Shown: piece after piece, positions 13,813-25,151 of the stretch
Numbering within the stretch: position 1 is the stretch's first letter
Layout of the letters: the number at the start of each line of letters is the position of its first letter
Source of the DNA: Elysia crispata
Lineage: Eukaryota > Mollusca > Gastropoda > Plakobranchidae
Reading direction: 5' to 3'
Assembly (NCBI GenBank): GCA_033675545.1
Contig: JAWDGP010007289.1
Span: 347,501-411,500 of the forward strand
DNA length: 64,000 bases
Program-made: the position numbers and the translations under genes
The notes under the pieces: generated by a model
Databases searched by the model: none
Seen by the model: the letters and a program-made list of their open reading frames with translations, nothing else
What the model was told of the DNA's origin: nothing

Positions 13813-15582
13813 TCTTTCCAATTTGTAACATTAAATTGTTATTATTTTGTCTCTAGTTTGCTTGCCCTGCTTTCCTTGTTCTGGTCTAAGCGGTCTCAGT
13901 TTCTATAGCGTGTCCCATAACTGCTATAATATGTTATTTTGCTCGATAATTTTAGAGTCCAAACCTATTTCACCTGTTGAGGTAATGGAGAAACACATCA
14001 CTTTGACCACTGGACCAATGCAAGGGTTATTAATATCATTTCATTCTATCATTTGTATAGGTTGCCGCAGTTTGATGGTATATGTGGTCGATGAAAACGT
14101 TTCTTTGCGATTTTGGCCTTCCAAGTTTTTGAATATGGAACAAGTGAATCTTCAAAGTGTGTTTTGTTTTTGTACAAACACCACTCGACAAAGAACTCCA
14201 TGGAGTTCTAAAAAAAAAAACGCAATGGAAAACGTCTTAAATAGCGACATGGTTGATATTTTATGTTGGGATTTAATCTTATTCTTTGAGCTGACGCGAA
14301 GCCTGGAAAATCCTTTGTAAGTTAAACCTCTTCACCCGATCCCTTGTTTGCCCTAGCCTACCTCCATCTATTTTACGGATTTGCAATTATAATGGGCCAA
14401 CTTTTGCGCTTTCTTTTTCTTTCTTCATATACTATGTACACAAAGATTTCAGTTTTCTTTGGTGACAGATTGTTAAGAAAAAACATTTGCTTAAACCATG
14501 GCCTCCATCATGTTGTCTATAGCATATGCTATTTCCTTATACTGGTTTAAGTTTGGATAAATTATGAACATCGTCAGGCTGGTTGGGGCTTAGATGTCAA
14601 GATTGATTTGGTTATGGTGTCAACATCGAATGATGGTCTAAGCTTAGCCATTCTCCACTGAACCTGTTGTGTAGTTGTGTTTTATTCATTGCTAACATTC
14701 CGAAGTCCATTAATGTTTGTATTTCAAACCTCTCCAGACTATATCGCGCTTCATGCACGACTAGTGACCTTGAACTGTAAGGTCACCTTCAGTCACAGAG
14801 AGTCGATGAGGCATTTTTTTTAATTTTTAGCACTTTTAAAACTTATTTTCTGCCCAGTACGTTGTCAGCAGATTGTATCAACCGTTATTTTGATATCATT
14901 CTTTGGAATTAAAAGTTACAAGAAAAGTGTTCTGTTTTAAGAGTGTTTCATTTGATCTTTCGCCTCCCATATTGAGCGTACTTTGGTATCAAATAACGGA
15001 ACGCAGTGTGTTTTAATGAAAGACAATTCTAGCATCACATTGTCACTGATCCTACACACAACACAGCCCGACCTGGTTTCCTCAGGTCACATGTCAAGAT
15101 AGGGCGAGAGACCAGCGGTGTAATCAGATAGCCTCAAAACAGATGGGATCTTAAACAATTGTAAAATAGAGACCCAAAGCGACCAATAACCCACACATAA
15201 CTGAAATAGCCTCGCGTGTTTCACATGTATAGTTGTAACTTTATCACCATTGGCAATAACTATTCTTTTCATCGGTTGGAACAAGACTTGAAACCTGCAG
15301 TCTTTATTTTAGGGACACAGAATCTAAGAGCTTGTGAAGTGACGTTTGCTAAACTGTGCTGGTACCGGTACAGTTAATTCTGAACACCTTCACTTGACAG
15401 GCAGATAAGATTCGCCTCACGCGGTCTACATCAGATAGAGAGTTTAATACAGACTGGGATATTAGCTGTCTAATCTTTTATGTCTAGAGCATTCATTGCA
15501 TTTACTTGGACTTGATGTTAATGATCGTTGTGACTAGTTATGAATATCATCAAACTAATCCTGTAATTGGTTTTGTTTTCAG
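13813..15582. other. gene-free stretch upstream of the first coding exon
   Basis: The 157-codon open frame at 13847-14320 has ordinary AT-rich composition, many Cys, Leu and Ser residues and no recognisable motif. I do not call it. No TATA-like or other core promoter element could be assigned. The stretch ends in the acceptor at 15582, so it is probably intronic. Confidence 0.45.
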
Positions 15583-15770
15583 ATTTGACAGTTGTAAGAT
15601 TCAAGTGGAATGATGAACTATGTTCTCAGTTTCAACTACACCGAGGAGACACTATGCTTCGGTCTGAAAATGCTTTTGCTATTTCCAGCATGCTAGAGTG
15701 CTTAGAAATTCCTAGATGCTTGTTGAGTTGCTAGATCTGTCCCAGGTGCTCCACGAACGAAGCCTGCACG
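15583..15770 (+). other. 5'UTR part of the first coding exon (isoform A)
   Basis: The segment is preceded by a strong acceptor, a T-rich tract ending ttttgttttcag with AG at 15581-15582. It runs without a break into the coding part that begins at 15771. A second pyrimidine-rich acceptor ends at 15688 and could give a shorter exon starting at 15689. An in-frame TAG lies at 15732-15734, so the reading frame does not extend into this part. An acceptor before a 5'UTR implies at least one non-coding exon further upstream, which I could not place. The exon limits are inferred from splice consensus only. Confidence 0.5.
15610..15696 (+). other. upstream ORF of 28 codons in the 5'UTR
   Basis: ATG-ATG at 15610 opens a 28-codon frame ending at TAG 15694-15696, 74 bases before the main ATG. 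If the 15582 acceptor is used, the mRNA carries this uORF. If the 15688 acceptor is used, nearly all of it is removed. That would make acceptor choice a possible translational switch. No peptide homology is recognised, so a regulatory role is only an inference. Confidence 0.3.
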
Positions 15771-16035
15771 ATGAAGCGGGTACAAGCCATGGTCTCGGGC
15801 AAGAAGAAACAGTGCACCAAGGTGTCGAAACCCGAGATCTCTGGTCCCACAGATCAGACCGGGAGGATTGTCGACTCCAGCGGGCCTGGTCAGCCCGATG
15901 GACGAGCCACTGGCAGCACGGCTGGAGTGGTCAAGCCGGGACCTAGAAGTCCGCAGCCTGGCACGAGACGAACTGTTGCCTCCCTGGAAGCTTCTCCTAG
16001 CATGGCACGGAAAGGCAGCGCTTCCAAAATACCAG
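15771..16035 (+). CDS. SKT/p140Cap family scaffold protein, first coding exon of isoform A
   Basis: Eighty-eight complete codons plus one base (phase 1) begin at the first ATG after an in-frame TAG at 15732. The ATG has A at -3. The exon ends at cca-g with a GTGAG donor at 16036. The spare g plus CG from the acceptor at 27278 makes an Ala codon and keeps the frame open into the next exon, running ASSPKKEG. The peptide begins MKRVQAMVSGKKKQC and is rich in Lys, Arg, Ser, Pro and Gly, with no predicted fold, membrane segment or signal peptide. It reads as a disordered N-terminal tail. I do not recognise this segment alone. The family assignment comes from the exons it joins. The phase match across an 11.2-kb intron is the main support. 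Confidence 0.65.
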
Positions 16036-16589
16036 GTGAGAGGCAATAGCCCAAGTGTTTCCTAGAACACATTCATTTTGTGAGTTACTTCCAAATTTAA
16101 TTTTTTTCATTAAATTAAATAGAAATGAAAAGAAAAGAAACATAAACTAAAAAAGTGTGTTTTCTCGACTTCCGTCGTATTCGTCGGTCTCGAGTAAAAT
16201 CTTGGTTTTGTCAATGATTTTTTTTCTATACCATTTATTTCTTTATTTATAACTATTGCACCTTGATATCCCTAGGTCTAGCTCTGTCTGTTCCAGTCTC
16301 TAATCGTTGTTAGATTTCTTTCTATTTTTCAGTCAAACACGATTACATCTTAATCGAATCCGAAAAAAATCTAGCGCTTTAATTAACTATTTTTCGATAT
16401 GATTTTTTTTTCAACTTCAACCATTTCGACTCAGTCACACCCAATATTTCAGATAAAACATATTCCGCTGTAGGCATCGTTTCTTAAGTAAAATATGAAC
16501 ACTAGGGTGTAAAATAATTTCAAGTCCAATGGGCGAGATGGTTACTGATTTAGGAAGAAATTCGATCACTTTCCTTTATCATTCTCAGG

Positions 16590-17526
16590 TTACTGGTGTC
16601 TGTAGTTCAGCCACTTGACGTGCATGGTAGTTTCAAACTTTATTTTACATTCTAGTCGTGTGGTCAGATTCATCTTACTGGTGTCTGTAGTTCAGCCACT
16701 TGACGTGCATGGTAGTTTCAAACTTTATTTTACATTCTAGTCGTGCGGTCAGATTCATCTTACTGGTGTCTGTAGTTCAGCCACTTGACGTGCATGGTAG
16801 TTTCAAACTTTATTTTACATTCTAGTCGTGCGGTCAGATTCATCTTACTGGTGTCTGTAGTTCAGCCACTTGACGTGCATGGTAGTTTCAAACTTTATTT
16901 TACATTCTAGTCGTGCGGTCAGATTCATCTTACTGGTGTCTGTAGTTCAGCCACTTGACGTGCATGGTAGTTTCAAACTTTATTTTACATTCTAGTCGTG
17001 CGGTCAGATTCATCTTACTGGTGTCTGTAGTTCAGCCACTTGACGTGCATGGTAGTTTCAAACTTTATTTTACATTCTAGTCGTGTGGTCAGATTCATCT
17101 TACTGGTGTCTGTAGTTCAGCCACTTGACGTGCATGGTAGTTTCAAACTTTATTTTACATTCTAGTCGTGTGGTCAGATTCATCTTACTGGTGTCTGTAG
17201 TTCAGCCACTTGACGTGCATGGTAGTTTCAAACTTTATTTTACATTCTAGTCGTGTGGTCAGATTCATCTTACTGGTGTCTGTAGTTCAGCCACTTGACG
17301 TGCATGGTAGTTTCAAACTTTATTTTACATTCTAGTCGTGCGGTCAGATTCATCTTACTGGTGTCTGTAGTTCAGCCACTTGACGTGCATGGTAGTTTCA
17401 AACTTTATTTTACATTCTAGTCGTGTGGTCAGATTCATCTTACTGGTGTCTGTAGTTCAGCCACTTGACGTGCATGGTAGTTTCAAACTTTATTTTACAT
17501 TCTAGTCGTGCGGTCAGATTCATCTT
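16590..17526 (+). repeat. 85-bp minisatellite, 11 units, nearly identical
   Basis: Eleven tandem 85-bp units start with ttactggtgtctgtagttc and end with gtcagattcatc. The only variation I see is C or T in gtg(C/T)ggtc. In order the units read T C C C C T T T C T C at that site, which is a CpG/TpG position. Each unit contains CTTGACGTGCATGG. It lies 555 bp inside the 11.2-kb intron. The uniformity points to recent expansion or strong homogenisation. Confidence 0.97.
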
Positions 17527-17639
17527 GCTTCCGCTTTCTTTGATCAATCCTTATCGCTCTGTCTGCGTCTGCCTGTCTGTCGGACTGTCTCTGTCTCTGG
17601 TTATGTCTTTGTCTGTCTGTCTCTCTCTCTCTCATATTG

Positions 17640-17655
17640 ATATATTATATATATG

Positions 17656-17744
<89 letters not shown>
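17640..17744 (+). repeat. (TA)n-(GATA)n-(GA)n compound microsatellite
   Basis: TA units grade into GATA and then a pure GA tract of about 62 bp. Confidence 0.93.
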
Positions 17745-17746
<2 letters not shown>

Positions 17747-17823
17747 TTTGTCAGCAAATAAATCAGTTATTAACTCTTTCTGTCTTTCACTTGGATAGAA
17801 AACAAAACACTATTATCTATCTC

Positions 17824-17876
17824 TTTCTCCACTCCTCCTCTCCCCCCCCTCTCTCTCTCTCTCCCCCTCTCCCCCC

Positions 17877-17929
<53 letters not shown>

Positions 17930-17939
17930 CATCTATCTC
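17824..17939 (+). repeat. (CT)n/C-run microsatellite
   Basis: C-runs alternate with CT, then a pure CT core to about 17925. Confidence 0.92.
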
Positions 17940-18075
17940 TCTGATTCACCTTTTCTGACACGCGACAGGCGAAGGTTTAATCCTATTAAGCGATTTTCCT
18001 GACATGATGCGCCCTTTAGTCAGTGGTCCTGCGAACATAGGAACTTTCTTTCTTTCTTTTGCTCACTGCATAGCC

Positions 18076-18082
18076 CTCTGTC

Positions 18083-18115
<33 letters not shown>

Positions 18116-18116
18116 G

Positions 18117-18194
<78 letters not shown>

Positions 18195-18210
18195 TCTCTC
18201 ACTCTCTCAC
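18076..18210 (+). repeat. (GTCT)n-(CT)n microsatellite
   Basis: GTCT units at the left pass into a long CT tract. Confidence 0.95.
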
Positions 18211-19096
18211 CCGACTTTTCACATAATTATTCTTTATTTACTATCTTTATCCTATTTCTTTGTTTCCCAATTTTCAAATAATTATGAAAGTCGTCAACTC
18301 TGCCCGATGTTTTTAGAATAGGCTGATACTCCTAATTTGATTTTCCCCTTCACAAAGCCATCTCCTATTTTATAATTATTTACATATGATTATATTTCGT
18401 CGACTAGTATATGAATATGTGGTTTTTTTTTTCATAATTTATACAAAACATTGTTAACAATATCTTAAGTGAAATTATATGCCACATTTCTATTACTATG
18501 TACATGTTACGTCTCATCAAATAGAGCTGGTTTTTACCTTTAGCACTTTCGCTTCGTATCTTAACAATGTTCTGGGGTTTGCAAGGTCTTTCTACTATCA
18601 AGGCCGAGCATTAAAAGTGCTTTTGCGGTAGTATGTAATGTATGTCATCTAAACAAGCAAAACAGTGCGCTTGTTCCCAAGAAATGGCCACGTCTTCTAC
18701 AGGTCATTGCAACAATAGCCCTGGTACGTTTCGCATTGCTTCAAGGCAGATGTCGAACGAGTGGATACAGTGTACATCAAACTTGTGTTGGGAAGTTATT
18801 TGCTGTGGTTTGAAGTGGCTGCTGGCCATGCTCACAGCGGTGAGAGACGGGTGAAGCGGTTGGTACTAGCTGCTACCCATCTGAGAACAATACACTACAG
18901 TTGGAAACAGGCTCGTTCGTTCACACCGTAAGGTCATTTTCCTCTTTGTCCACCAGCTTGTCTATGTTACCATGAAATGAGGTGAAAAAACGAAGAGAAA
19001 GATACATAGGAAGGGTACCTCAAATGAATTTAAAGGCGTAGATCGGCTGTGGAAAACAAAGAGGCACACAGCGAGAGGAGTCAGACAAGCATTCAG
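18211..19096. other. gene-free stretch, nothing seen
   Basis: AT-rich intronic sequence with no supported feature. Confidence 0.5.
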
Positions 19097-19226
<130 letters not shown>

Positions 19227-19474
19227 CTAAAAAGTCGTGATCCTGATGAAGCTTTATTTCAGCATGCTAACAGCATTATTTGGCATCGAACACTCGTAAA
19301 CACACATGCATGCAGCATATTTTGTCAAAATTTCTCTTACACCATGTGTATTTATTGTTACGTTTTGTGTAAATATCATGCACCTTTGGCTGCTAAAGAG
19401 TGGCTTAATCAGCAACCATCCGTTCGTCAAATGCCTCATGGAACGGCATTTATTCAGGTTGATGCTAGCAGTAG

Positions 19475-19563
19475 GCCATCTGTGTGAATCTCCCGGTAAC
19501 CTTCGGGATGTTAAACTTTGGCGATCTGTGTGAATCTCCCGGTAACCTTCGGGATGTTAAACT
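19475..19563 (+). repeat. 46-bp tandem duplication with small hairpin
   Basis: Two copies of a 46-bp segment start at 19475 and 19521 and differ by one base over 43 aligned positions. Each contains CCCGGTAACCTTCGGG, which folds into a short CCCG/CGGG stem. It resembles the 3' part of tRNA-derived SINEs common in molluscs, but I cannot confirm the family. Confidence 0.8.
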
Positions 19564-19909
19564 AATCAAAGATTTCAGTACCTGGCAGGCTGGAATGTGA
19601 TGCGTTTCATTCGCGGCCTTCATTCACTTCTTGTTCTGCAAAAGTCAAGACCATCTTCAAAATCTTTACTGCTGCACACTATTTTGACATTTTGTGTTGG
19701 TTTATCCAGTTCTGGCCCAGTAAGTAGACTCTAACTCTGGATCTCGAGCTTAGCCATAACGGTTTGGTTTTCTGCAGCACATAAAATTTATTTTGATTTA
19801 TCTGTCAGCTGAATTTTCAAAGCGTTCTGTTGTGAACTGAGTGGAATTTTTCAAACGATACAAAGCACTAAAATGTGAAAGATATAGTCCAGCTCGCTGC
19901 AGATTGTAG

Positions 19910-19910
<1 letters not shown>

Positions 19911-19977
<67 letters not shown>
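19911..19977 (+). repeat. (ATT)n microsatellite
   Basis: About 22 ATT units. Confidence 0.95.
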
Positions 19978-19979
<2 letters not shown>

Positions 19980-21300
19980 TCCATATTCGGGCTTTGAGAG
20001 AATGATTAAAATCAAACATTCGCCTATGTTAAATTTATAAAAAGGACACTTTGCAAGTGCAGTGTACAAAATGTAAAGGTCTATAACTGTTACTTTGTAG
20101 TGTTAGTGAGAGAAAAAAAATCATTAATGTCCTTTTCTTTTAAATTAATGATTTTTAAAAAAGTAAAACAGTGCAGGCATGATATTGTTATTAATTGCAA
20201 TTTTTTTCTTTCTTTTCTCTTATCCTTTTAAACAATCTTTATGATTTTTAAATTTGTTGTCTTTTGATTGATATTGTGTGTGTAATTATAACGTTAATAG
20301 CCAGACCACAACAGAGTGAAACCAGGTCTTTTCTGCATATTAAACAAGCCTTTGTCTGGCTGGGCTGTGGGACGTACGAACGCGCTAAGAATCTCCCTGT
20401 GGATATCAGGGCAGACCCTCTTACCCGCAACCAAGAAAGCTCCTCAAATTGTAAAGAAACTATCTAGGTGTAGGCTTAGTGGACACAGAAGCAAATTTAA
20501 ATACCGGAATACATCATGTGTCTGAGTGATGTTACGATAGATATCTTTTAATTGAGATAATGCATGCCCTTTCTAACAAAGAATTGCCTGTCCTCATTGC
20601 GTGGCCATCAGAATGAAATGTATCATCACTGACCACTAAGGCACTGCTCTACCAGAACTGTAGGTAGCCCAGCCGACCATTGCAGCCTCTGCCCTTGTTG
20701 AACCGGCGGAAATAATTCAGTGCATGCGAACTATTCGTGTCTGGCGAGGTCTGTGCTCAGTGATCTGGGCAGTTTGTAACTCACAGTAGTAGGTCAATTG
20801 AACAGGTGTATGGCACATCCACGGCCTCTGTCTCTGAGGGTAGGTGGGTCGAGTCCTGTGTGGTGCTGTCTTTGCGTTAGGATTAAGAGATCAGGGGTGC
20901 AGACTCCTCTTTATGCCTTCCATGATCCAGCTTATGCCATTGGTTGGTTCATTTCTTACTTCTTACTTTGGTAAAACCACCAATTCGACCCTAAAGACTA
21001 TGTATTGTCTATGTATTAAAAAAAAAATTCTGATCGGATCTGCTATAAACTGCTAAACGTTTTTGGAATTGAGAAGTATAAACTGAAAGATTACTTTTAT
21101 CTTTTACTGGCCATTTGTGTGATTCTGTTTCATGTTTTCTATGTGATGAGCCAAAGACTTGTTTTATTGTTTTGGTTCATATAAATGAGGCGTATTAATG
21201 GATAAGTCCTATGTTATAACTGTTTACACGACAGCTCTAGAGCTAGACACAAGTTAACGAGTCTTCTGAGTTGACTGAATTATGCGCGAAGTTTTTAACA

Positions 21301-21302
<2 letters not shown>
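19978..21302. other. gene-free stretch
   Basis: Intronic sequence with no gene. The segment 20650-20860 is more GC-rich and contains gggtcgagtcctg, which is B-box-like. No complete tRNA or SINE structure could be drawn. Confidence 0.4.
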
Positions 21303-21390
<88 letters not shown>

Positions 21391-21391
21391 T
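21303..21391 (+). repeat. (CT)n microsatellite
   Basis: A CT tract of nearly 90 bp with one TTT interruption. Confidence 0.95.
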
Positions 21392-21737
21392 CTGACATAA
21401 CTATTTATTTAGTAATCACTTATATGTGAAAATAAAGCGAGAACAACACAGTATGAAATTCCATGTAGCCTAAATTTTAAATAAGGATCAATATTAGTAA
21501 CAGCGCTTGTGTTTGAGGTAAAGCTTTTTAGTCTAAAGAATATTGAATGGTTTAATGGATCACTCACGCTTCACGCCGAATTTGCATTGGCTTTTTCTGG
21601 CTTAATGAGGAAGAGCGCGCTGTATGTGAGTGGCTAATACACGGGCAAATGGCGTGAAATAACTGTGAAACGCGTCGTAAACTGTTATGGATAAGAAAGA
21701 AATATCGGTGGAGGACGGGAATAGCGCCAGAGAAAAT

Positions 21738-21830
21738 GAGAGAGAGAAAGAGATAGAAAATGAAAGAAAGAAGAGAGAGAGAGACACACAGAGGGAGAAA
21801 GAGAGACACACAGAGAGTGAGAGGGAGAGG

Positions 21831-21903
<73 letters not shown>
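21738..21903 (+). repeat. (GA)n microsatellite with GACACA interruptions
   Basis: A degenerate GA/GAAA/GACACA left half and a pure GA right half. Confidence 0.93.
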
Positions 21904-21904
<1 letters not shown>

Positions 21905-23599
21905 GACTATCGTGATATTCTAAGACGTTACACTGGCTCTACTTAATGTGGGACGTTGAAAGAGGAAAAAGGAAAAAAAAAAAAACTAAAGGGGTAAGGC
22001 TGAAGACATACTTTTATGTATTGAGCTCATTTAGCCTCGTGCAGCCACAGGTTCGTTGGGAAAGGATTTGTAGAAAATGTAGGTACCATGGTATATGAAC
22101 TAGGAGTTCGAAGTGCAGGCAGGTCAAATACCGACAGAGATTAATTGTCAAATGAATATAACAACTCTAGAAAAAGTCTGCTGTTGTTAAAAAAAAACAA
22201 CAACAACAAATGAGTGTCCTTTCTTAATACTCGGTGAATCATAGAGAACTTCAAACTTTTAGGTTAAGTTTCTTTTAATGATTATTTCTGTTATTTCTCT
22301 ATCCCCTCGTACATAAGGTAAATTAGACTAAATTGAACTATTGAAAATTATTCGCTATATTTAAATTTTTTTCTCTATAATTCAGATGGTATGTTGGATT
22401 ATTCCTTTTAATCAGAAGCCTTCTCGAAAAGAAGAGAGTAGATCCACCCAATCCAAATGAAAGAACAATGACTAAAACAGAAACAATGCAGTTCAATTAA
22501 AGATCACAGTCAAGTAGTCACCAGTGAGTCACCATAAGATATCGACTGAACGTGTATGCTGCTTTGATTTTATTAAATCTTAATCCAGTGTTTTTTCTTG
22601 GCCTGACTAACTTCTTTTTATCTCAGGATGGATAGTCACGCACATGCGCTGCAGTCTTGGGAATCAATTAGTCAAACCTTTAGCTGATGTTTGTTGCTGC
22701 AGTTCGTTTATCTTCGTCAGATAGCGAAGGCTTGTAAATTATCTTTTGTAACCACACGTGTTTTTTTTTCCTTCTCTCCACGTGATTAATCGCCAGAAAT
22801 TATTCAGTTTTTATCGCCTTTTACTTCTTTTTCGTAGTGCATTTTAAGAAGATGCTTCGTAGAAAATCGTTTCTTTTGTAAGGTATAGACGAATACCTTT
22901 TCTTCAGCTTCCCAATTACTGCAATTTTTTTCAAAGGGATCACACCCAAAGTTGGATTGTTTTAGTTTGCAGCCTCACGAATGGTTCAACACGATAGCTT
23001 TTTGGCGCAGGCCAGTTAATTTAAAAGCTCAGGCCTAAAACATGACTCTGTCATTCCCAGTAAGTTAACACTGGTGTGAAAATGGTCGACCACTTATTTT
23101 CAACGGTTGACTCTGTCCAAACACTGCTTGAAAAGTCAAGTGAGAATCTCATTGTAGGTCTTCTACTTATCATCTTATGCTAAGGTTCGTTTACATTCAT
23201 TCGACTTTCAGTTAAATCGTCAAACCTCACCTGCACAAACCAGAGCCACGTACAGCACAGAAACAAGTTTTACTCTAGCGCCGCGGTACTCAAGAGAGCT
23301 GCTGAAGGAGTTAAGATGTTTCAGCGTTCCCCAAAAGTTATAAGGGATTACTTGGTTGGAAGATAGTGAAAGAAATGTAGTGCGCAGACACTTAGACCCT
23401 CATTTCTGCAGTCAGCATTAAGGCAGAGAGGTGGCACATTGGCGTAACAAAATAGTGACGCAACCCAGTATTGCCACGATCATCCCCTAACTGCACACAC
23501 AATATACCTGAACGATCACAGCTGTCGCTGGCTCCTCCCAGCTCTGTTCTTCTGTGATCATCGCTCAGTCAGTAGGAAAATAGAGCCCTCATTACCACC

Positions 23600-23790
23600 A
23601 TTTGGTAGCCATTGCACAGTCTGTGAACCGCAGAAAGAGGTCCCAGTTGTCAGGTGTTAACGTAACGTATTTCCCCCTCTCAGCTGGCGTAACAAACCTT
23701 CCACTCAATCAAACTCGCCATGACATACCATTATGCAGTCGAGGCACTCATCTAACCACTGGAGTAGACACCGCTGTTTTCGCCCGCTTC
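23600..23790 (-). mobile_element. possible degenerate tRNA-derived SINE relic
   Basis: Read on the minus strand, AGTGGTTAGATGAGTGCC resembles a tRNA A-box region. About 40 bases later GGCGAGTTTGATTGAG resembles a decayed B-box. A further weak copy of the head, sharing GCCTCGACTG and CATA, is at about 60020-60060. There is no clear poly-A tail or target-site duplication. The call is tentative. Confidence 0.3.
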
Positions 23791-24519
23791 TTTCCTCCCG
23801 TGATAAGAGGACAACCTTGTTTGTGTGGACGCCTCATCGAAGGAATGCTCTGTACAAGAAGTTAGTCTTGTGATAGAGTTAGCCTCTCATTATGCTCCAC
23901 TCTTTTAGTAAACAGCTCTTCTACTCTTCATCAGAGGTCTTAGTTACATTTTCATCGTCTTCGAATTGGGTGGAACATTTTGTCTTCTATTAAATGCTTA
24001 AAAGAAGATTCATGAAGGAATATGTGTTTTGTGATTTCTATAGCACGAGTGTTTTGAAAGTAAGGGAAGGTCATACATATTAGAGACCTCAACTGACTCG
24101 TGCGAGTTAAGCCTACAAACTGGCGGTTGGTAGGTCGCCGAATGCAAGCAACGCATTTATTTACTAGCAATAAAAAAAGAAACACGTAAAAATGCCAGCA
24201 TGAAGGAAAAGACTTGTTCTACAGTTTTAGAAGACCATTATTTTCCCCAGCCATGAACTTAGGCTCCCCATACAGTGACGGTGAGATCCCAAGCTTACCG
24301 CTGCCACTGAGACCCCTTCGAATGTTGTCACATCACGCCGTAGTTTTTTCTTCCTACCTAAAACATTTTCTCACCGAAATAGTTATATCCACAAAAATTG
24401 TATCGAGTTACATTCCTGAAACAAAAGAAGAAAGTAAAATATATTAACTTTTCAATCCTAAAGATTTTTTGTAACTGATAAATCTCAAAATTATGGTTCT
24501 TTCTAAGCACAAAGAACAC

Positions 24520-24803
<284 letters not shown>

Positions 24804-25039
24804 CATCAGAACAAAGAGGGGGAAAATCTACTCTACAGTATGAAAGTCCCACTAAAACATAAAAAATTGCAGAAAACGGATGACTCATTTTTTTGTGATA
24901 TTCTATTTACTTTTCTTTGTTTCTTTCTGCTTCATCTTTTTTCTTCATTTATACCTTTATTTTGGAGAGGGTTTAAAAAAAAATAAAAACTTGACCTGTA
25001 ATTTTTACATAGAATTAGGTAAGAACTGGCAGTGTATTA

Positions 25040-25151
25040 GAAAAGAGTTCCTTTTAGGTACGGACTAATTTACACAGTAGGAAAGATACTATAGGGTTGC
25101 TACTGTTTCTTCTATGTAAAAAACCGTCCGTACCTAAAAGGTACTCTTTCC
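25040..25151. mobile_element. 112-bp MITE-like element with terminal inverted repeats
   Basis: The 26-bp ends match as inverted repeats at 24 of 26 positions. The left end is gaaaagagttcc...cggac (25040-25065) and the right end is its complement at 25126-25151. The element is flanked on both sides by the 8-base direct repeat GTGTATTA (25032-25039 and 25152-25159), as expected for a target-site duplication. The inner part is also roughly palindromic (acagtagg / tactgtttc). An 8-bp duplication fits hAT-type or Merlin-type transposons. The ends do not show the usual hAT CAGG start, so the superfamily is open. There is no coding capacity, so it would be non-autonomous. Confidence 0.8.

Noticed and set aside
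13847-14320. 157-codon ORF before the first coding exon
   Set aside because: It has no recognisable motif, starts inside a CT-rich area, has AT-rich composition like the surrounding intron, and lacks splice signals.
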